DNA of 64,000 bases from Mya arenaria (GCF_026914265.1 NC_069135.1:38492946-38556945); one strand, 5' to 3'; positions 1 through 11,102 are shown, numbered from the stretch's first letter. The notes: generated by a model from the sequence alone, not told the origin. Program-made: numbers and translations.

Positions 1-280
1 ATTCATTCATTCATTCATTCATTCATTCATTCATTCATTCATTCATTCATTCATTCATTCATTCATTCATCATTCATTCATTCATTCATTCATTCATTCA
101 TTCATTCATTCATTCATTCATTCATTCATTCATTCATTCATTCATTCATTCATACATTCATTTTTTCATTCGAACGTTCGTTTGTTATTTCGTTATTTTG
201 TTCGTTCGCTCGTTCGTTCGTTCATCCATTCATTCATTCATGCATTCCTTCATGCATTTTTTCATTTATGCCCTAACTAA
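1..280. repeat. (ATTC)n microsatellite
   Basis: Nearly pure ATTC repeats run from the window edge to about 160. They then grade into TTCG/TTCA variants to about 260. The array probably continues to the left of the window. Confidence 0.95.
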
Positions 281-1259
281 ATTGTTAATCACGTCACCCT
301 TTTGTTGTTGACAAGTAACTAATCAGTATAATTTATGGCTTTTCTAGTGTATAGGCCTTGAAGAAGGGTAACATAAACATATGAATATTTATTTCGTATA
401 GCTTATATATAAGTTCGTATAGCCGAATCACTTCATAGTTATGATTTTTATGAAGTTTACCCTGTAAACGCATCCATTCTGTTAAAAGGATTTGTATTAT
501 ACTAAATAATGTTGTAATGAAGTGGTCAGTGCCTATTTACAAGCCGCGGCACAAATAAAGCGACGTTCTTGGAATGCGCCATATGACGAATCTTTGACAG
601 CTTCACATCACGTTCAATTTTCAATTAAAAGTTGTTAAAAGTCTAATGTAATACTTATGATAAAAACAAGAGGAATAGTACTAATAAGAACAAATATATT
701 CTGCAAATGATTTTCTTTATAAGAAATGTAATTTAACACATAAAAATATAATGGATAAAACATGATATAATAAAACAGGTAAATAATGACTCATTACTAC
801 ACCGGTACTACATAAGTTTCCCTGTCATTCAATTAACAAAACAGCAAACCTCTATCCTTTTTAAAAAAAAAAACAATCGCTTAAGAGAGGCGGAAACGAA
901 GATTATTGAACGTATGTCATACTGATACGTTTATTTCCTAATTTGCGACGTTCTTGAAATGCTCTAAATTACACGTTTGGCACAGGCGACGTCATTTGGT
1001 AATTTAAGCATTGGCAGTGAAAGGGTTAAGCCAGAAAATGACCAGTACAGTTATCTGTTACTAAAGTTGATTTCTAAAAAAAATAAAGTCAAATTCAAAT
1101 ATATTTATTAGTATTTCTGAAATCAAAGTATTTTTTTTTCTTCAATAAATTCAATAAAAAAATGACTTCTGGAAAAATCCTTTTTATAACCTATGACTAA
1201 AGAGATTCTAAAATAAGGAAAGTGACTTAAGTAAGGAAGTGACTTAGGAAGATTTATGA
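281..1259. other. AT-rich intergenic stretch, no gene seen
   Basis: Stops are frequent in all frames. I see no convincing splice-bounded exon and no strong repeat. Confidence 0.5.
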
Positions 1260-1265
1260 ATACCG

Positions 1266-1420
1266 CCCCAGGGGTGATATTCATACTGGTCTTAAATAGA
1301 TCTTAGAACGATGTAGCTAATCGGATTGCTCGGTTTAAATAACGGACATATACATTGAATGAAGTCAATGATGTATGACCATAAGATTGACTTAAAACGC
1401 ATATTGAATACCATCGCATT
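1266..1420. mobile_element. short TIR element (MITE-like), family shared with 11103-11254
   Basis: The left end reads CAGGGGTGATATTC and the right end GAATACCATCGCAT, roughly inverted. The interior (TCTTAGAACGATGTAGCTAA) recurs in the opposite orientation at 11.2 kb, so this is a dispersed element. It has no coding capacity and the boundaries are approximate. Confidence 0.5.
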
Positions 1421-1619
1421 ACGTTTTCGTTCGAAAATTTATATTGTATGGCTAAAAGCGTTACTAACGCTTTAAGAATTACAAATTTTCGGCATAAGAC
1501 ATCATTTTTTAACGTAAACAAGAAATGTGTAAATATATCTTTTGCCAGTAGTCTTTTAGTACCGTTGATCGGATATTAACGCAAGCATTGGTTCATTCCA
1601 GTACAAAAAATGACAAAAC

Positions 1620-3880
1620 GGTCAATCTCCTGTAATCATGAGTTTCCTCCTGAAATCACGAGTCCCTTCCTGATATCATGTATCCCCTCCTGTAATCATG
1701 TGTCTCTTCCTGAAATCATGTGCCCCTCCTGAAATCATATGTATATTCCTGAAATCATGTGTCATTCCAGCACAAAAAAATATCAAAACGGTCAATCTGT
1801 GAGAGTAAAGCTTTAAAAAATATAATATATTTATAAAGTTAAAATAACATGAATGAAATTAAAGCTTGAATTTATCAAGAATCAATCTTGATAAAAATAA
1901 AATAATTATACATTGAAATGGTATAATCCAACATACTTCCTAAAATCATGTGTCTCTTCCTGAAATCATGTGTCCCTTCCTGAAATCATCTGTCTCTTCC
2001 TGAAATCATTTGTCTCTTCCTGAAATAATGAGTCCCCTACTTTAATCATGTGTCCCCTCCTGAAAGCATGTGTCCCTTCCTGAATAATGAGTCCCCTACT
2101 GAAATCATGTGTCCCCTAATGAAATCATGTGTCTCTTCCTGAAACTAATGTCCCCTCCTGAAATCATGTGTCCCCTCCTGAAATCATGTGTCTCTTCCTG
2201 AAAGCATGTGTCCCCTCCAGAAATCACGAGTCCCTTCTGATATCATGTATCCCCTCCTGTAATCATGTGTCTCTTCCTGAAATCATGTGCCCCTCCTGAA
2301 ATCATATGTATATTCCTGAAATCATGTGTCATTCCAGCATAAAAAAATATCAAAACGGTCAATCTGTGAGAGTAAAGCTTTAAAATATATAATATATTTA
2401 TAAAGTTAAAATAACATGAATGAAATTAAAGCTTGAATTTATCAAGAATCAATCTTGATAAAAATAAAATAATTATACATTGAAATGGTATAATCCAACA
2501 TACTTCCTAAAATCATGTGTCTCTTCCTGAAATCATGTGTCCCTTCCTGAAATCATCTGTCTCTTCCTGAAATCATTTGTCTCTTCCTGAAATAATGAGT
2601 CCCCTACTTTAATCATGTGTCCCCTCCTAAAAGCATGTGCCCCTTCCTGAATAATGAGTCCCCTAATGAAATCATGTGTCTCTTCCTGAAACTAAAGTCC
2701 CCTCCTGAAATCATGTGTCCCCTTCTGAAATCATGTGTCTCTTCCTGAAAGCATGTGTCCCCTCCAGAAAGCATGTGTCTCTTCCTGAAATCATGTGTCC
2801 CCCCCTGAAATCATGTGTTTCTTCCTGAAATCATGTGTCCACTCCTGGAAGCATGTGTCCCTTCCTGAAATCATGTGTCCCCTCCTGAAATCATGTGTCT
2901 CTTCCTGAAATCATGTGTCCCCTCCTGAAATCATGTGTCTCTTCCTGAAATCATGTGTCCCCTCCAGAAAGCATATGTCTCTTCTTGAAATCATGTGTCC
3001 TCTCCTTAAATCATGTGTCTCTTCTTGAAAACGTGTGCCCCCTCATTTAATCATGTGTCCATTCCTGAAAGCATGTGTCTTCTCCAAAAATCATTTCTCT
3101 ATTCCTGAAATCAAGTGTTCCTTCCTGAAATCATGTACCATGTTTCCCTTTCTAAAATCAAATGTTTCTTCCTAAAAGCATTTGTTACTTTCAAAACTAT
3201 GACTTCCCTCCTGTCATAATGTGTCCCTTCCTGAAATCATGTGTCCCCTCCTGTATTCATGTGTCCCCTCCTGAAAGCAGGTGTACCCTCCTGAAATCAT
3301 GTTTTCTCTACTGAAATCCTGTGTCCCCTCCTGAAATAATGAGTCCCCTAATGAAATCATGTGTCCCCTAATGAAATCATGTGTCTCTTCCTGAAATCTG
3401 AAGTCCCCTTCTGAAATCATGTGTCTCTTCCTGTATTCATGTGTCCCCTCCTGAAATCATATGTTCTCTCCTGAAAACAGGTGTACCCTCCTGAAATCAT
3501 GTTTCCTCTACTGAAATCCTGTGTCCCCTCCTGTAATCATGAGTTCCCTCCTTAAATCACGTGTCTCTTCCTGAAATCATGTATCCCCTCCTGAAATCAT
3601 GTGTCTCTTCCTGAAATCATGTGTCCCCTCCAGAAAGCATGTGTCCCTCCGCGAAATCATGTCTCTCTACCTTGAACCATATGTCCTTTCCTGAAATAAT
3701 ATATCCCTTCCTGAAAGCAGGTGTCCCTTCCTGAAAGCATGTGCCCCTTCCTGAAAGCAAATATTTCTTCCTGAAATCAGGTGTCCTTCAATAAACTATT
3801 ATTCCCCTATTGAATAAGATTTATCTTACTAAAATCATCTGTCCCTCCCTGAAATCAGGTCTCCCTACCTGATATCACGG
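1620..3880. repeat. 20-bp minisatellite, copy 1 (unit like CCTGAAATCATGTGTCCCCT)
   Basis: The unit alternates CCTGAAATCATGTGTCTCTT and CCTGAAATCATGTGTCCCCT with a clean 20-bp period, best seen at 2760-3000. AT-rich interruptions at about 1765-1945 and 2331-2512 are near-identical and lie 567 bp apart, so a higher-order segment was duplicated. The interruptions begin with an end of the AAAGCTGCA-type TIR element (AATCTGTGAGAGT) and contain a hairpin, TATCAAGA/TCTTGATA. The same array type starts copies 2 and 3 of the duplicated block. Confidence 0.95.
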
Positions 3881-4045
3881 CCAGGTACCCGCGTATTATG
3901 TAGGTATCATTTCAATTGAAGTTTTACAGTGTACAGAAAGAATTATATATAAGCATAAGACGTATCAAACATAATATTACAACTAAGCTTTTTGGATGTT
4001 AAAAAATGATTATAAATTATAGAAACACTGGCCAGCATCTGTTTT

Positions 4046-4270
4046 GGGTTGTTCGGTTAGCGCAGTGGTTAGCCTAAGTTAGCCCTTCTCATCGGAGCGA
4101 CTCGGGTTTGATCCCCGGCCTGGGCGCATGTGAGTTTGGCGTGTGGTCACTAATACGGACAAGTAGGTTTCTTCCGAGTATGCCGGTTTCCCCCGCAACA
4201 CAAGACCACACTCTCGTGTAACATCTCGCCAACGAGAATGATAAATATAATGTTGTAATATGTTAAAATT
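4046..4270 (+). mobile_element. tRNA-derived SINE, copy in block 1
   Basis: The head has a Pol III A-box-like stretch (TTAGCGCAGTGGTTAGC) and a B-box-like stretch (GGGTTTGATCCCCGGC). It is followed by a conserved body (GCGCATGTGAGTTTGG, then CCGGTTTCCCCC). The A/B-box region does not fold into a full clover-leaf and the body is shared with other copies, so it is a SINE rather than a tRNA gene. It sits at the same place in all three duplicated blocks, so one insertion preceded the duplications. Confidence 0.8.
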
Positions 4271-4379
4271 AAATTAAGCTTGTGTACGGTTTCAGCTGAA
4301 GTAAATAAAAAAAACATAACTGAAGTAACTTTATTCAGTAAATGAATCGTTTCTTGGAGTTGTTCAATCACAAGAAGCT

Positions 4380-5885
4380 GTAAGTCTCAGTCCAACGGAG
4401 ACTGGCGATGTAACATGTACTATGTCAGTCCCAGTCCAACGGAGACTGTAGATGTAACACGTGAGATGTAAGTCTTAGTGCAACTGAGACTGTAGATGTA
4501 ACACGTGAGATGTAAGTCCTAGTCCAACTGAGACTGGCGATGTAACACGTGAGATGTAAGTCTTAGTGCAACTGAGACTGTAGATGTAACACGTGAGATG
4601 TAAGTCCTAGTCCAACTGAGACTGGCGATGTAACACGTGAGATGTAAGTCCTAGTGCAACGGAGACTGGCGATGTAACGCGTAAGATGTAAGTCCCAGTT
4701 CAACGGAGACTGGCGATGTAACACGTGAGATGTAAGTCCCAGTCCAACGGAGACTGGCGATGTAACACGTGAGATGTAAGTCCTAGTGTAACGGAGACTG
4801 TAGATGATAACCGTGACATGTAAGTCTCAAACTAACAGAAATTGTCGATGCTACACATGTAATGAAAGTATCAATCTTACCGAGACTGTCGATATAACAC
4901 GTGTGATTTAAGTCCCAATCCAACGGAGATTGTCGATGTTAACCGTAGGATGTAAGTCTCAAACTAACCGAGATTGTCGATGCTACAAATGTGATGAAAG
5001 CCTCAATCTAATCGAGACTGTCGATATCAAACGTGGGCAATAAGTCTTTAAGTAACCGAGACTGTCCATGTACCACATGTGATGTAAGTCTCAATATGAC
5101 CGAGACTGTCGATATAACACGTGTGATTTAAGTCCCAATCCAACGGAGAATGTCGATGTTAACCGTGGGATGTAAGTCTCAAACTAACCGAAACTGTCCA
5201 TGTACCACGTGTGATGTAAGTCACAAACTAACCGAGACTGCCGATGTTAACCGTGGCGTGTAAGTCTCAAACAAAACGAGACTGTCAATGTATCCCGTGT
5301 GATGTAAGTCTCAATAAAACCAATCTAACAATATTTAACGCGGGCAATATGTCTCAAACTAACCGATATTGTCGATGCTACATGTGTGATGCAAGTCTCA
5401 ATCTAACTGAGACTGTCGGTGTTAAACGTGGGCAATACGTCTTAAACTGACCGTGACTGTCGATGTAAAACGTACGATGTACGTCTCAATCTAACTGAGA
5501 TTGTTGATGGTAAACGTGGGATGTAAGTCTCAATTTAACGGAGGCTGTCGATGTAACACGTTAGTTGTAGATAGATAGTCTCAATCAAACCGGTCGGTCA
5601 TATTATACTAGTATGTGAGATGTAAGTCTCATTCCAATTGAAACTGTTCATGTTTAACCTGATATTTAAGTCTCATTCCAACTGAGACTGTTGATGGAAA
5701 ATGTGAGATGTGTCAATCAAACCGTGACTGTCGATGTTACACGTTAGATGTCAATCTCAATCTATCAAAAACTTTCGATGTTATACGTGAGATGTAAGTG
5801 TCAATCTAACCTTGTCTGACGATGTTTTACGTGAGATGTAAATCTCAATCTAACCGAGACTGTCGATGTTATACGTGATATGTAT
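4380..5885. repeat. 44-bp minisatellite, copy 1
   Basis: The unit reads roughly GATGTAAGTCCCAGTCCAAC followed by GGAGACTGGCGATGTAACACGTGA (44 bp). Units at 4380-4800 are nearly identical; those at 4800-5885 are diverged (AAGTCTCAAACTAACCGAGA types). Homogeneous units contain the E-box CACGTG and the motif GTAAGT. Same array type as 17815-22930 and 52095-53650. Confidence 0.95.
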
Positions 5886-6029
5886 GTTGTGCTTTTGGTT
5901 TGTGTCCTTGAGAATATGTCCTTTAAAATTAATTTCAGTATACGTTTGAAATATAGTATGCATTTTTCAAAAAATGATTTTCTTCTCGTTCACGTGAACC
6001 ATATCTCCGACATTGAATAAAGAGATTGT

Positions 6030-6035
6030 TTTATT
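6030..6035 (-). terminator. putative poly(A) signal of B-box gene 1
   Basis: AATAAA on the minus strand about 190 nt after the stop codon at 6226-6228. The surrounding sequence is conserved downstream of all three gene copies. Confidence 0.45.
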
Positions 6036-6225
6036 ATTTATATTGCAATTCACCTATGTATATTATGCAAGTAAATCATGATTATATTTAAATTGAATGA
6101 GTCAATATGCGGTCTAAACAAAACAATTATATACATGTATGACAATACTACAATATACTTTGCAACAACAATAGGGAAGATTCCTGTTCGATAGTACCAA
6201 ATTAAAACATTGAACGTTTTTAGTT

Positions 6226-7609
6226 TTAATTTAACTTGATAACAAGAAGTGTGTCTTTAAATCCACCAACAATCAGAGAGGAAGTGCGGCTGCTGAAAAA
6301 TAAGCAATGCGGTCCGTTCACACCGTTTTCTTTCCTTGCCAGGGTGGCCAACGTCTTCTTGCCGTCTTTGTCAACCTGCAGCACTGTGTCGGAGCCAAAG
6401 CAGCAGACGAACACATGTTCAGCAGGTGTCACGTGTACTGCGGTAAGTTGTTTCATGTCGGGGTCAATGAGAGAGGCCAGCTTGTTACCCTTGTTGTCCA
6501 GGGTGATCAGTGGATATTTACTGATGTTTGTGATGTAGATTGTCTTTCCGTCGTTACTGATGGCACATTTCTCTACCGTCCTACACCCAAACATGTCCAC
6601 GTACAGCATCTTCACCTTCTGTCCCGACATCGTGTAGACGTACAGTGCGTTACCGGAGGAGATGTAAAGCTGGCCACCATGATGAGCTGCGGCAATCAAA
6701 TTATGGGGGAATCTTAACTTCCTCGTAGTTACGAATCTCCCTTTCGTAGCATTAATGAAATAAAGTCCTCGTCTATCAGCATGAACACTGTTAACACAAA
6801 CGGCCACTTCATTTCCGTCAATGTGGCACACGTCCCGTTGATACTCCGGGACATCACAGTGGTCGAGCACCCTGTACTCCTTGTCCAGGAGCTTCACTTT
6901 ACAATTATTCCTGTCTGCTATTACAAACTCTCCACTAGGCATTTCACATACGCCATAGATACCACATCGATATTCGTCACCCCTCATCTTCATGTTGTAC
7001 TGCTTGTACTCTGCAACACTGAAGACGTGGTTTGGATCGGAAAGGGGATCTTCTCGCTGTTTGGTTGTAACATTTTGTTCTTCAATCGCTCCAAAGGTCT
7101 TTACTGAAGATAAAAGTTCTTGTATAAGGTTATTGGCTTGAAATGTTACATTGTAACACTCAATGGCTGATATGCCACGAAGATGATCGCTTGCTTGTGA
7201 AATCATATCCTGGCTCTTTCTGTACGCAATATATGATTTTGACTCGCTTGATATTGATTTTGTTTGAAAAGTGGCAATCAAGTTTTGCAGTTCGATAGTC
7301 ATTTTATCACATGTTTCGATATCTTTCTTTATATCGTTTTCAAGTTCAGCTATCATTTCGTCCAAGTCCTGTAAAGTTGCCTTCTCAATCTTGTCAAGGA
7401 TTTCGTTGATCTTTTTACGTATGGTTTTTAATTCATCAGAAATTGCTGCCCGCGTCTTTTTCAGAGATGTCGTATTCTTCATTCTTGCTTCTTTCATCAG
7501 CTCGAATTGCTTTTCAAGTTCAGCTATCTTCTTTGGAATTTGTTGAAACTCAATATTTCTCTGAATACCTTTTGCTACATCTGGAATGGGATGGATTTTG
7601 GAGCATTGT
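6226..7609 (-). CDS. B-box/NHL-like TRIM-type protein, gene 1, exon 2 (coiled coil and beta-propeller)
   Basis: This exon codes the end of the second B-box (Q-C-S-K after the split Arg), a long Lys/Glu-rich coiled coil (starting near IPDVAKGIQRNIEF) and a C-terminal region of six-bladed NHL/beta-propeller type with repeated blades such as GVCEMPSGEFVIAD, HVTPAEHVFVCC and SSLIVGG. The acceptor TTTGTTTCAG lies just before 7609. The first base completes an Arg codon split across the intron, as in the other two copies. The reading frame is open to TAA at 6226-6228. With exon 1 the predicted protein is 572 residues. There is no RING finger. In mollusc TRIM-type families the propeller and coiled coil typically mediate ligand or RNA binding and oligomerisation; the ligand here is unknown. 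Confidence 0.87.
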
Positions 7610-7746
7610 CTGAAACAAAGAAGTTGTGAAACAGTTGTAATCAGATCTGCATAAACTGAATATGACCTTGCTTATGTGGGACAATGTTAAAGAAAATGAT
7701 TAAAAATTTGACGCAATTACGTATAGATAAATTACCGTTTTGTGTG

Positions 7747-8062
7747 TTAAAGGCGCACTATATAGGTTGATGCAAACATGATTTTATTTTAGTATTTAAT
7801 GCATTATTATGGTTTATTCATTTGACTTGATTGATCAAAACCAGAAGAAATATTTGTGTACAGATTCAGTGATTGGGGAATTTGTGGCCACGTAGCTGTT
7901 AATTGAAATCCTCATTTGCATGTTCAAAGACTTATCTTTTTGTAAAATGGACTTATTCATAAGCCTTTTTTGTTTTGATCATGAAAAGTCAAATAAGTTA
8001 AAAATAGTAATTGATAAAAACAATAAAATAGTTTTGCATCAACCTATGTTGTGCGCCTTTAT
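7747..8062. mobile_element. short TIR element in the intron of gene 1 (first)
   Basis: The termini are inverted: TTAAAGGCGCACTATATAGG on the left and CCTATGTTGTGCGCCTTTA on the right, both next to TTGATGCAAA/TTTTGCATCAA. No coding capacity. The same element occurs in the introns of genes 2 and 3. Confidence 0.7.
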
Positions 8063-8083
8063 ATTGACGTTTTCTTCCTTCAA

Positions 8084-8117
8084 ACCTGTGGTCCACGGCG
8101 ACACACGAATAACAGCA
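8084..8117 (-). pseudogene. duplicated end of exon 1 inside the intron (pseudo-donor)
   Basis: These 34 bp repeat the last bases of exon 1 (compare 8495-8528), including CCGTGGACCACAG followed by GT. They lie between two copies of the intronic TIR element. The arrangement is explained by tandem duplication of exon end plus element. The equivalent duplicate is present in gene 3 (about 49617-49637) and missing from gene 2. Confidence 0.7.
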
Positions 8118-8383
8118 AAGGCGCATAATATAGGTTGACGCGAAAAATGCATGATAATGTTTAACTCATCTTTTATTGAAACGATCGAAACCAAAAAGGC
8201 ATATGAAGTGTATACGGATAAAAAATATCAATGATATTTTGTACTTTTAAAACTGGGCAATTTATGGCCACGTAGCTTTTAAATGAATTATTACTGTATA
8301 TAAAGGCTGATATTTCTTTAATATACACAAGTCGTAAGCTTTAATTTGTTTTAAAGTCAAATGAGTTTAACTTTATAATGCAC

Positions 8384-8448
<65 letters not shown>

Positions 8449-8474
8449 GCATGAACCTATGTTGTGCACCTTAA
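8117..8474. mobile_element. short TIR element in the intron of gene 1 (second)
   Basis: The left end is AAAGGCGCATAATATAGG and the right end CCTATGTTGTGCACCTTAAA, inverted. It contains an (AAT)n microsatellite at 8388-8446 that is present at the same position in all three copies. Confidence 0.65.
8388..8446. repeat. (AAT)n microsatellite
   Basis: Pure AAT repeat within the intronic element of gene 1. Confidence 0.95.
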
Positions 8475-8496
8475 AATTGTCATATTTCTTACATAC

Positions 8497-8831
8497 CTGT
8501 GGTCCACGGCGACGCACAAATGACAGCACAGCTGGTCATGGTCGGCACATACCAGCTTTAGCGCCTCCCCGGGATGCATCCCGCATCTCTCCAGGGCGTT
8601 CACCGCCCCTGGGGCTGCCTCCCATTTCTTCACGTCCTTGCGGTCGAGCACAGCGTGCTTTTGATATAATCCGTTATGTTTTGAAACACAGTTTTGGCAG
8701 TAATAATTTTTGCATTGAGTACAATAATGGTGAGCTTCTGTGTTAAATCCGTTCTCTTCACATGGAAAGCAGGAAAAATCATGGATAAAGTCACAGCCCC
8801 TCTGAAGTGATGATTTGAAGTTTAAAGTCAT
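8497..8831 (-). CDS. B-box/NHL-like TRIM-type protein, gene 1, exon 1 (B-box zinc fingers)
   Basis: The 335-nt exon codes 111 residues plus two bases of a split Arg codon; the donor is ACAG|GTATGTAAG. It holds two B-box-type zinc-binding modules: a first with CxxC, HYCTQC, YYCQNC and H residues, and a second running ERCGMH, CADHDQLCCHLC, VDHRQC. There is no RING finger ahead of them. The start codon at 8831 is followed by TLNFKSSLQRG, whereas the other copies read MASKFESSIQRG. The sequence shared with copies 2 and 3 stops at this point, so the ATG may have been captured from the new flank. Exon length is the same as in the other copies. Confidence 0.82.
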
Positions 8832-9049
8832 ATTTCAGATTTTAACGAATATTTAACGCAACGCCCCTTTGTCCATTTTGTAATTCTCTGATCCCATGAT
8901 TATATGACCTAGCTTCAACTACTGATAATATGGTTTTATAACGGTCTGCATGGGCACATACATTGCAAATACTACTACTCGTATAGTGTAGCTCATTGGT
9001 CGTTGTTTTATCGCTTTTATCATAACTTATAATCACCATACATATACTT
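8832..9049. other. new 5' flank of gene 1, no feature seen
   Basis: This stretch is unlike the 5' flanks of genes 2 and 3, which match each other. No promoter motif stands out. Confidence 0.4.
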
Positions 9050-9184
9050 AATAAATATAACACACCACTGAGGGTCATATGACCGAAAGTGTATATGGAC
9101 CGAGGCGTTAGCCCCCTTCGGGGGCTGACTGGCCGGTCCTTATAATGCCATATGGCCCGAAGTGGTGTGTTATATTTTTTATAT
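9050..9184. repeat. inverted repeat with internal GC-rich hairpin
   Basis: The outer arms are ATATAACACACCACT and its inverse AGTGGTGTGTTATAT. The centre holds a perfect hairpin GCCCCC-TTC-GGGGGC near 9111-9125. No coding content. It is possibly the end of a foldback or TIR element extending to about 9440. Confidence 0.75.
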
Positions 9185-9314
9185 TATACCGAACATTTTT
9201 CATTACCATTCAATATTTTTAAAGCGATTTAAATGTGTGTTATTAAACAAAGCTTATAATGTTTACTTGCGACAAGTTTTCGCCGTTGTGAAAACAGCAA
9301 GCCGCACCAGTTGT

Positions 9315-9392
9315 ATGACGTCAGTGGTCCATATTACGTTTTTGGCGAGGTCCGGACCGGCCAAAAATATTATTATGGACCGCTGACGTCAT
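9315..9392. repeat. inverted repeat with CRE-like TGACGTCA at both ends
   Basis: Left arm ATGACGTCAGTGGTCCATA, right arm TATGGACCGCTGACGTCAT. Inner arms TTTTTGGC and GCCAAAAA surround a GTCCGGAC core. Each outer arm has the palindrome TGACGTCA, the consensus site for CREB/ATF factors. Whether it functions as a site is unknown. Confidence 0.75.
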
Positions 9393-9689
9393 TAAACCGG
9401 ATTTTCATCAAAATACAGCGATATACGGACCGAACGAGTTTATATATACGAAGAAGGGACAGAATAATGTGAGGTATTATATATGTGTATATAATCATCA
9501 TGTAAGATATATTAACGATAACATTCTATCATCAACCTGTAATTACTTAAATTGAGGTTACATTTATTTACATACAGTGGTCTGGTAGCCTAGTTATAGT
9601 TTCCTCTTCGGGAGCGAATGTCGCAAATTTTGTCACCGACAGCGCCTTAACAAAGACGTTCAAATGGTACCGTTTTATTCCTTCCCTGG

Positions 9690-10140
9690 CTTACGTCTTA
9701 AAGGTGGAGTCGCGATGTATAGAATATTGGAAAACAATGTTAAAGTAACTCGCTCATGGTTTGTAAAATGCAATTTTTTTAAATTACGAAATATAGTTTG
9801 GCAAGAGTGTTAAAACAAAAATACCAAATGCTGAAATCCTTCAGTATATGTTGATATGTGCTCAAATATCGTCTTTGAAGACCTCATTTTTCTTTAACGT
9901 TAATAACGCGATTGAAAATTAATTACGGCTGTGGTGTTGCGTGATGTTGCGTTGATTGACATTATCACGTGATGTTATCAATGTATCCTTAAGAGGCCAA
10001 TATATCCACTACTATTGTTGAAGTTCAGGTTGCCGTGTGGACTAGCCGGCTGTTTTTTGTTGCTGTTTTTCTTGACTATACCGGCGTGGGTTCGAACCCA
10101 ATTAAAACCAAAATACTTCTTATGCTAAAACCGTATTTTT
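9690..10140 (+). mobile_element. dispersed repeat with tRNA-like segment (SINE-like)
   Basis: It matches 58910-59350 in the opposite orientation. Shared blocks include TGTTGATATGTGCT, GTCTTTGAAG and GTTGATTGACAT followed by ATCACGTGAT. A Pol III B-box-like GGGTTCGAACCC lies near 10090. It carries no long open frame, and the boundaries are approximate. Confidence 0.5.
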
Positions 10141-10389
10141 TCTGCGATTTCCATATCATAGAGTGAAAAATCATAAAATAAGTGTTGGGGAAAACTAATG
10201 TTTTTTCCACAACATGAGCAAGACACTTTAAAGGACACATTGGTCTTTCTTTAATAGCTTAGTGAGTTAGTGTTGTTTCTTTTAATGCAGACTGTGGGAT
10301 AACTCAATAATATTACCATCGGCGGATCAATACCATCATTTAAAGTACCACTCAGGATTTTCACAAAACCTCTACAAACTAGGTACTTT

Positions 10390-10600
10390 GGTTGTCCGGT
10401 TAGCGCAGTGGTTAGCACTCCTATCCTCACCCAGGCGACCCCCGTTCGATTCCCGGCTTAGGCGCATGTGAGTTTGGTTAGTTTGGTCACCAAGTTGGAC
10501 AAGTGGGTTTTCTCCGGGTACTTCAGTTTCCCCCACATCACAAGCCCACACTCGCCCGCATCATCATGCCGACGAGAGTGACTTAGCATAAACTATCATA
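10390..10600 (+). mobile_element. tRNA-derived SINE, independent copy
   Basis: Same family as 4046-4270: GTCCGGTTAGCGCAGTGGTT, GTTCGATTCCCGGC, GCGCATGTGAGTTTGG and CAGTTTCCCCCACATCAC. It is not flanked by the minisatellites that surround the other copies, so it is a separate insertion. Confidence 0.8.
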
Positions 10601-11102
10601 GCTTTCTTCACAATCGTTGTAAAATATATAACGTTTAAACTAGGTACTTTTTATCTTAATAGATGGAAAAGGCAGTTCTAGCGGGCCATAATCCTGCTCT
10701 TTAACTCCAATGCCAGAAAGTAGTTGTGGCTAAAGTGGCTGACAAGATCCACCTGTTTTGTTTTGTATCCCTTTTAATCATAGCAGACATTTTACATGCG
10801 GAAAACCAACTCGCACACGTTCACTATCGTGAGTGACATAAAACGTCAGGGCAGGACCCGCAAAACGTTAAGGTGATGACTCAGAACATAGCATTTGGTA
10901 AGTTAAACCATATACTTACCTTGGTCGGTGTGCTTGGTTATCATTACGAACAGAAAAAAATAACCACTAGGCCATTTTAACGCTTCTTATTTGCGTGTTA
11001 GTTCATAGCAAAACTTATTGAAAACAATATAGCTTTGTTCAAAAGAATGTTCCATTATATAGACCTATGGCAAAGAAAAATAAGCCAGCGATGTTGATAA
11101 AG
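10601..11102. other. intergenic, nothing recognised
   Basis: No exon-like open frame and no clear repeat. Confidence 0.4.

Noticed and set aside
1620-3880. CRISPR-like array
   Set aside because: The units are contiguous 20-bp tandem repeats without unique spacers, in a eukaryotic setting.
4046-4130. tRNA gene
   Set aside because: A-box and B-box are present, but no full clover-leaf, and the sequence continues into a conserved SINE body found at four sites.
6236-7107. Plus-strand open frames opposite B-box gene 1, and equivalents opposite genes 2 and 3
   Set aside because: Shadows of the real coding strand: the sense frame has domains, splice sites and conservation across three copies.
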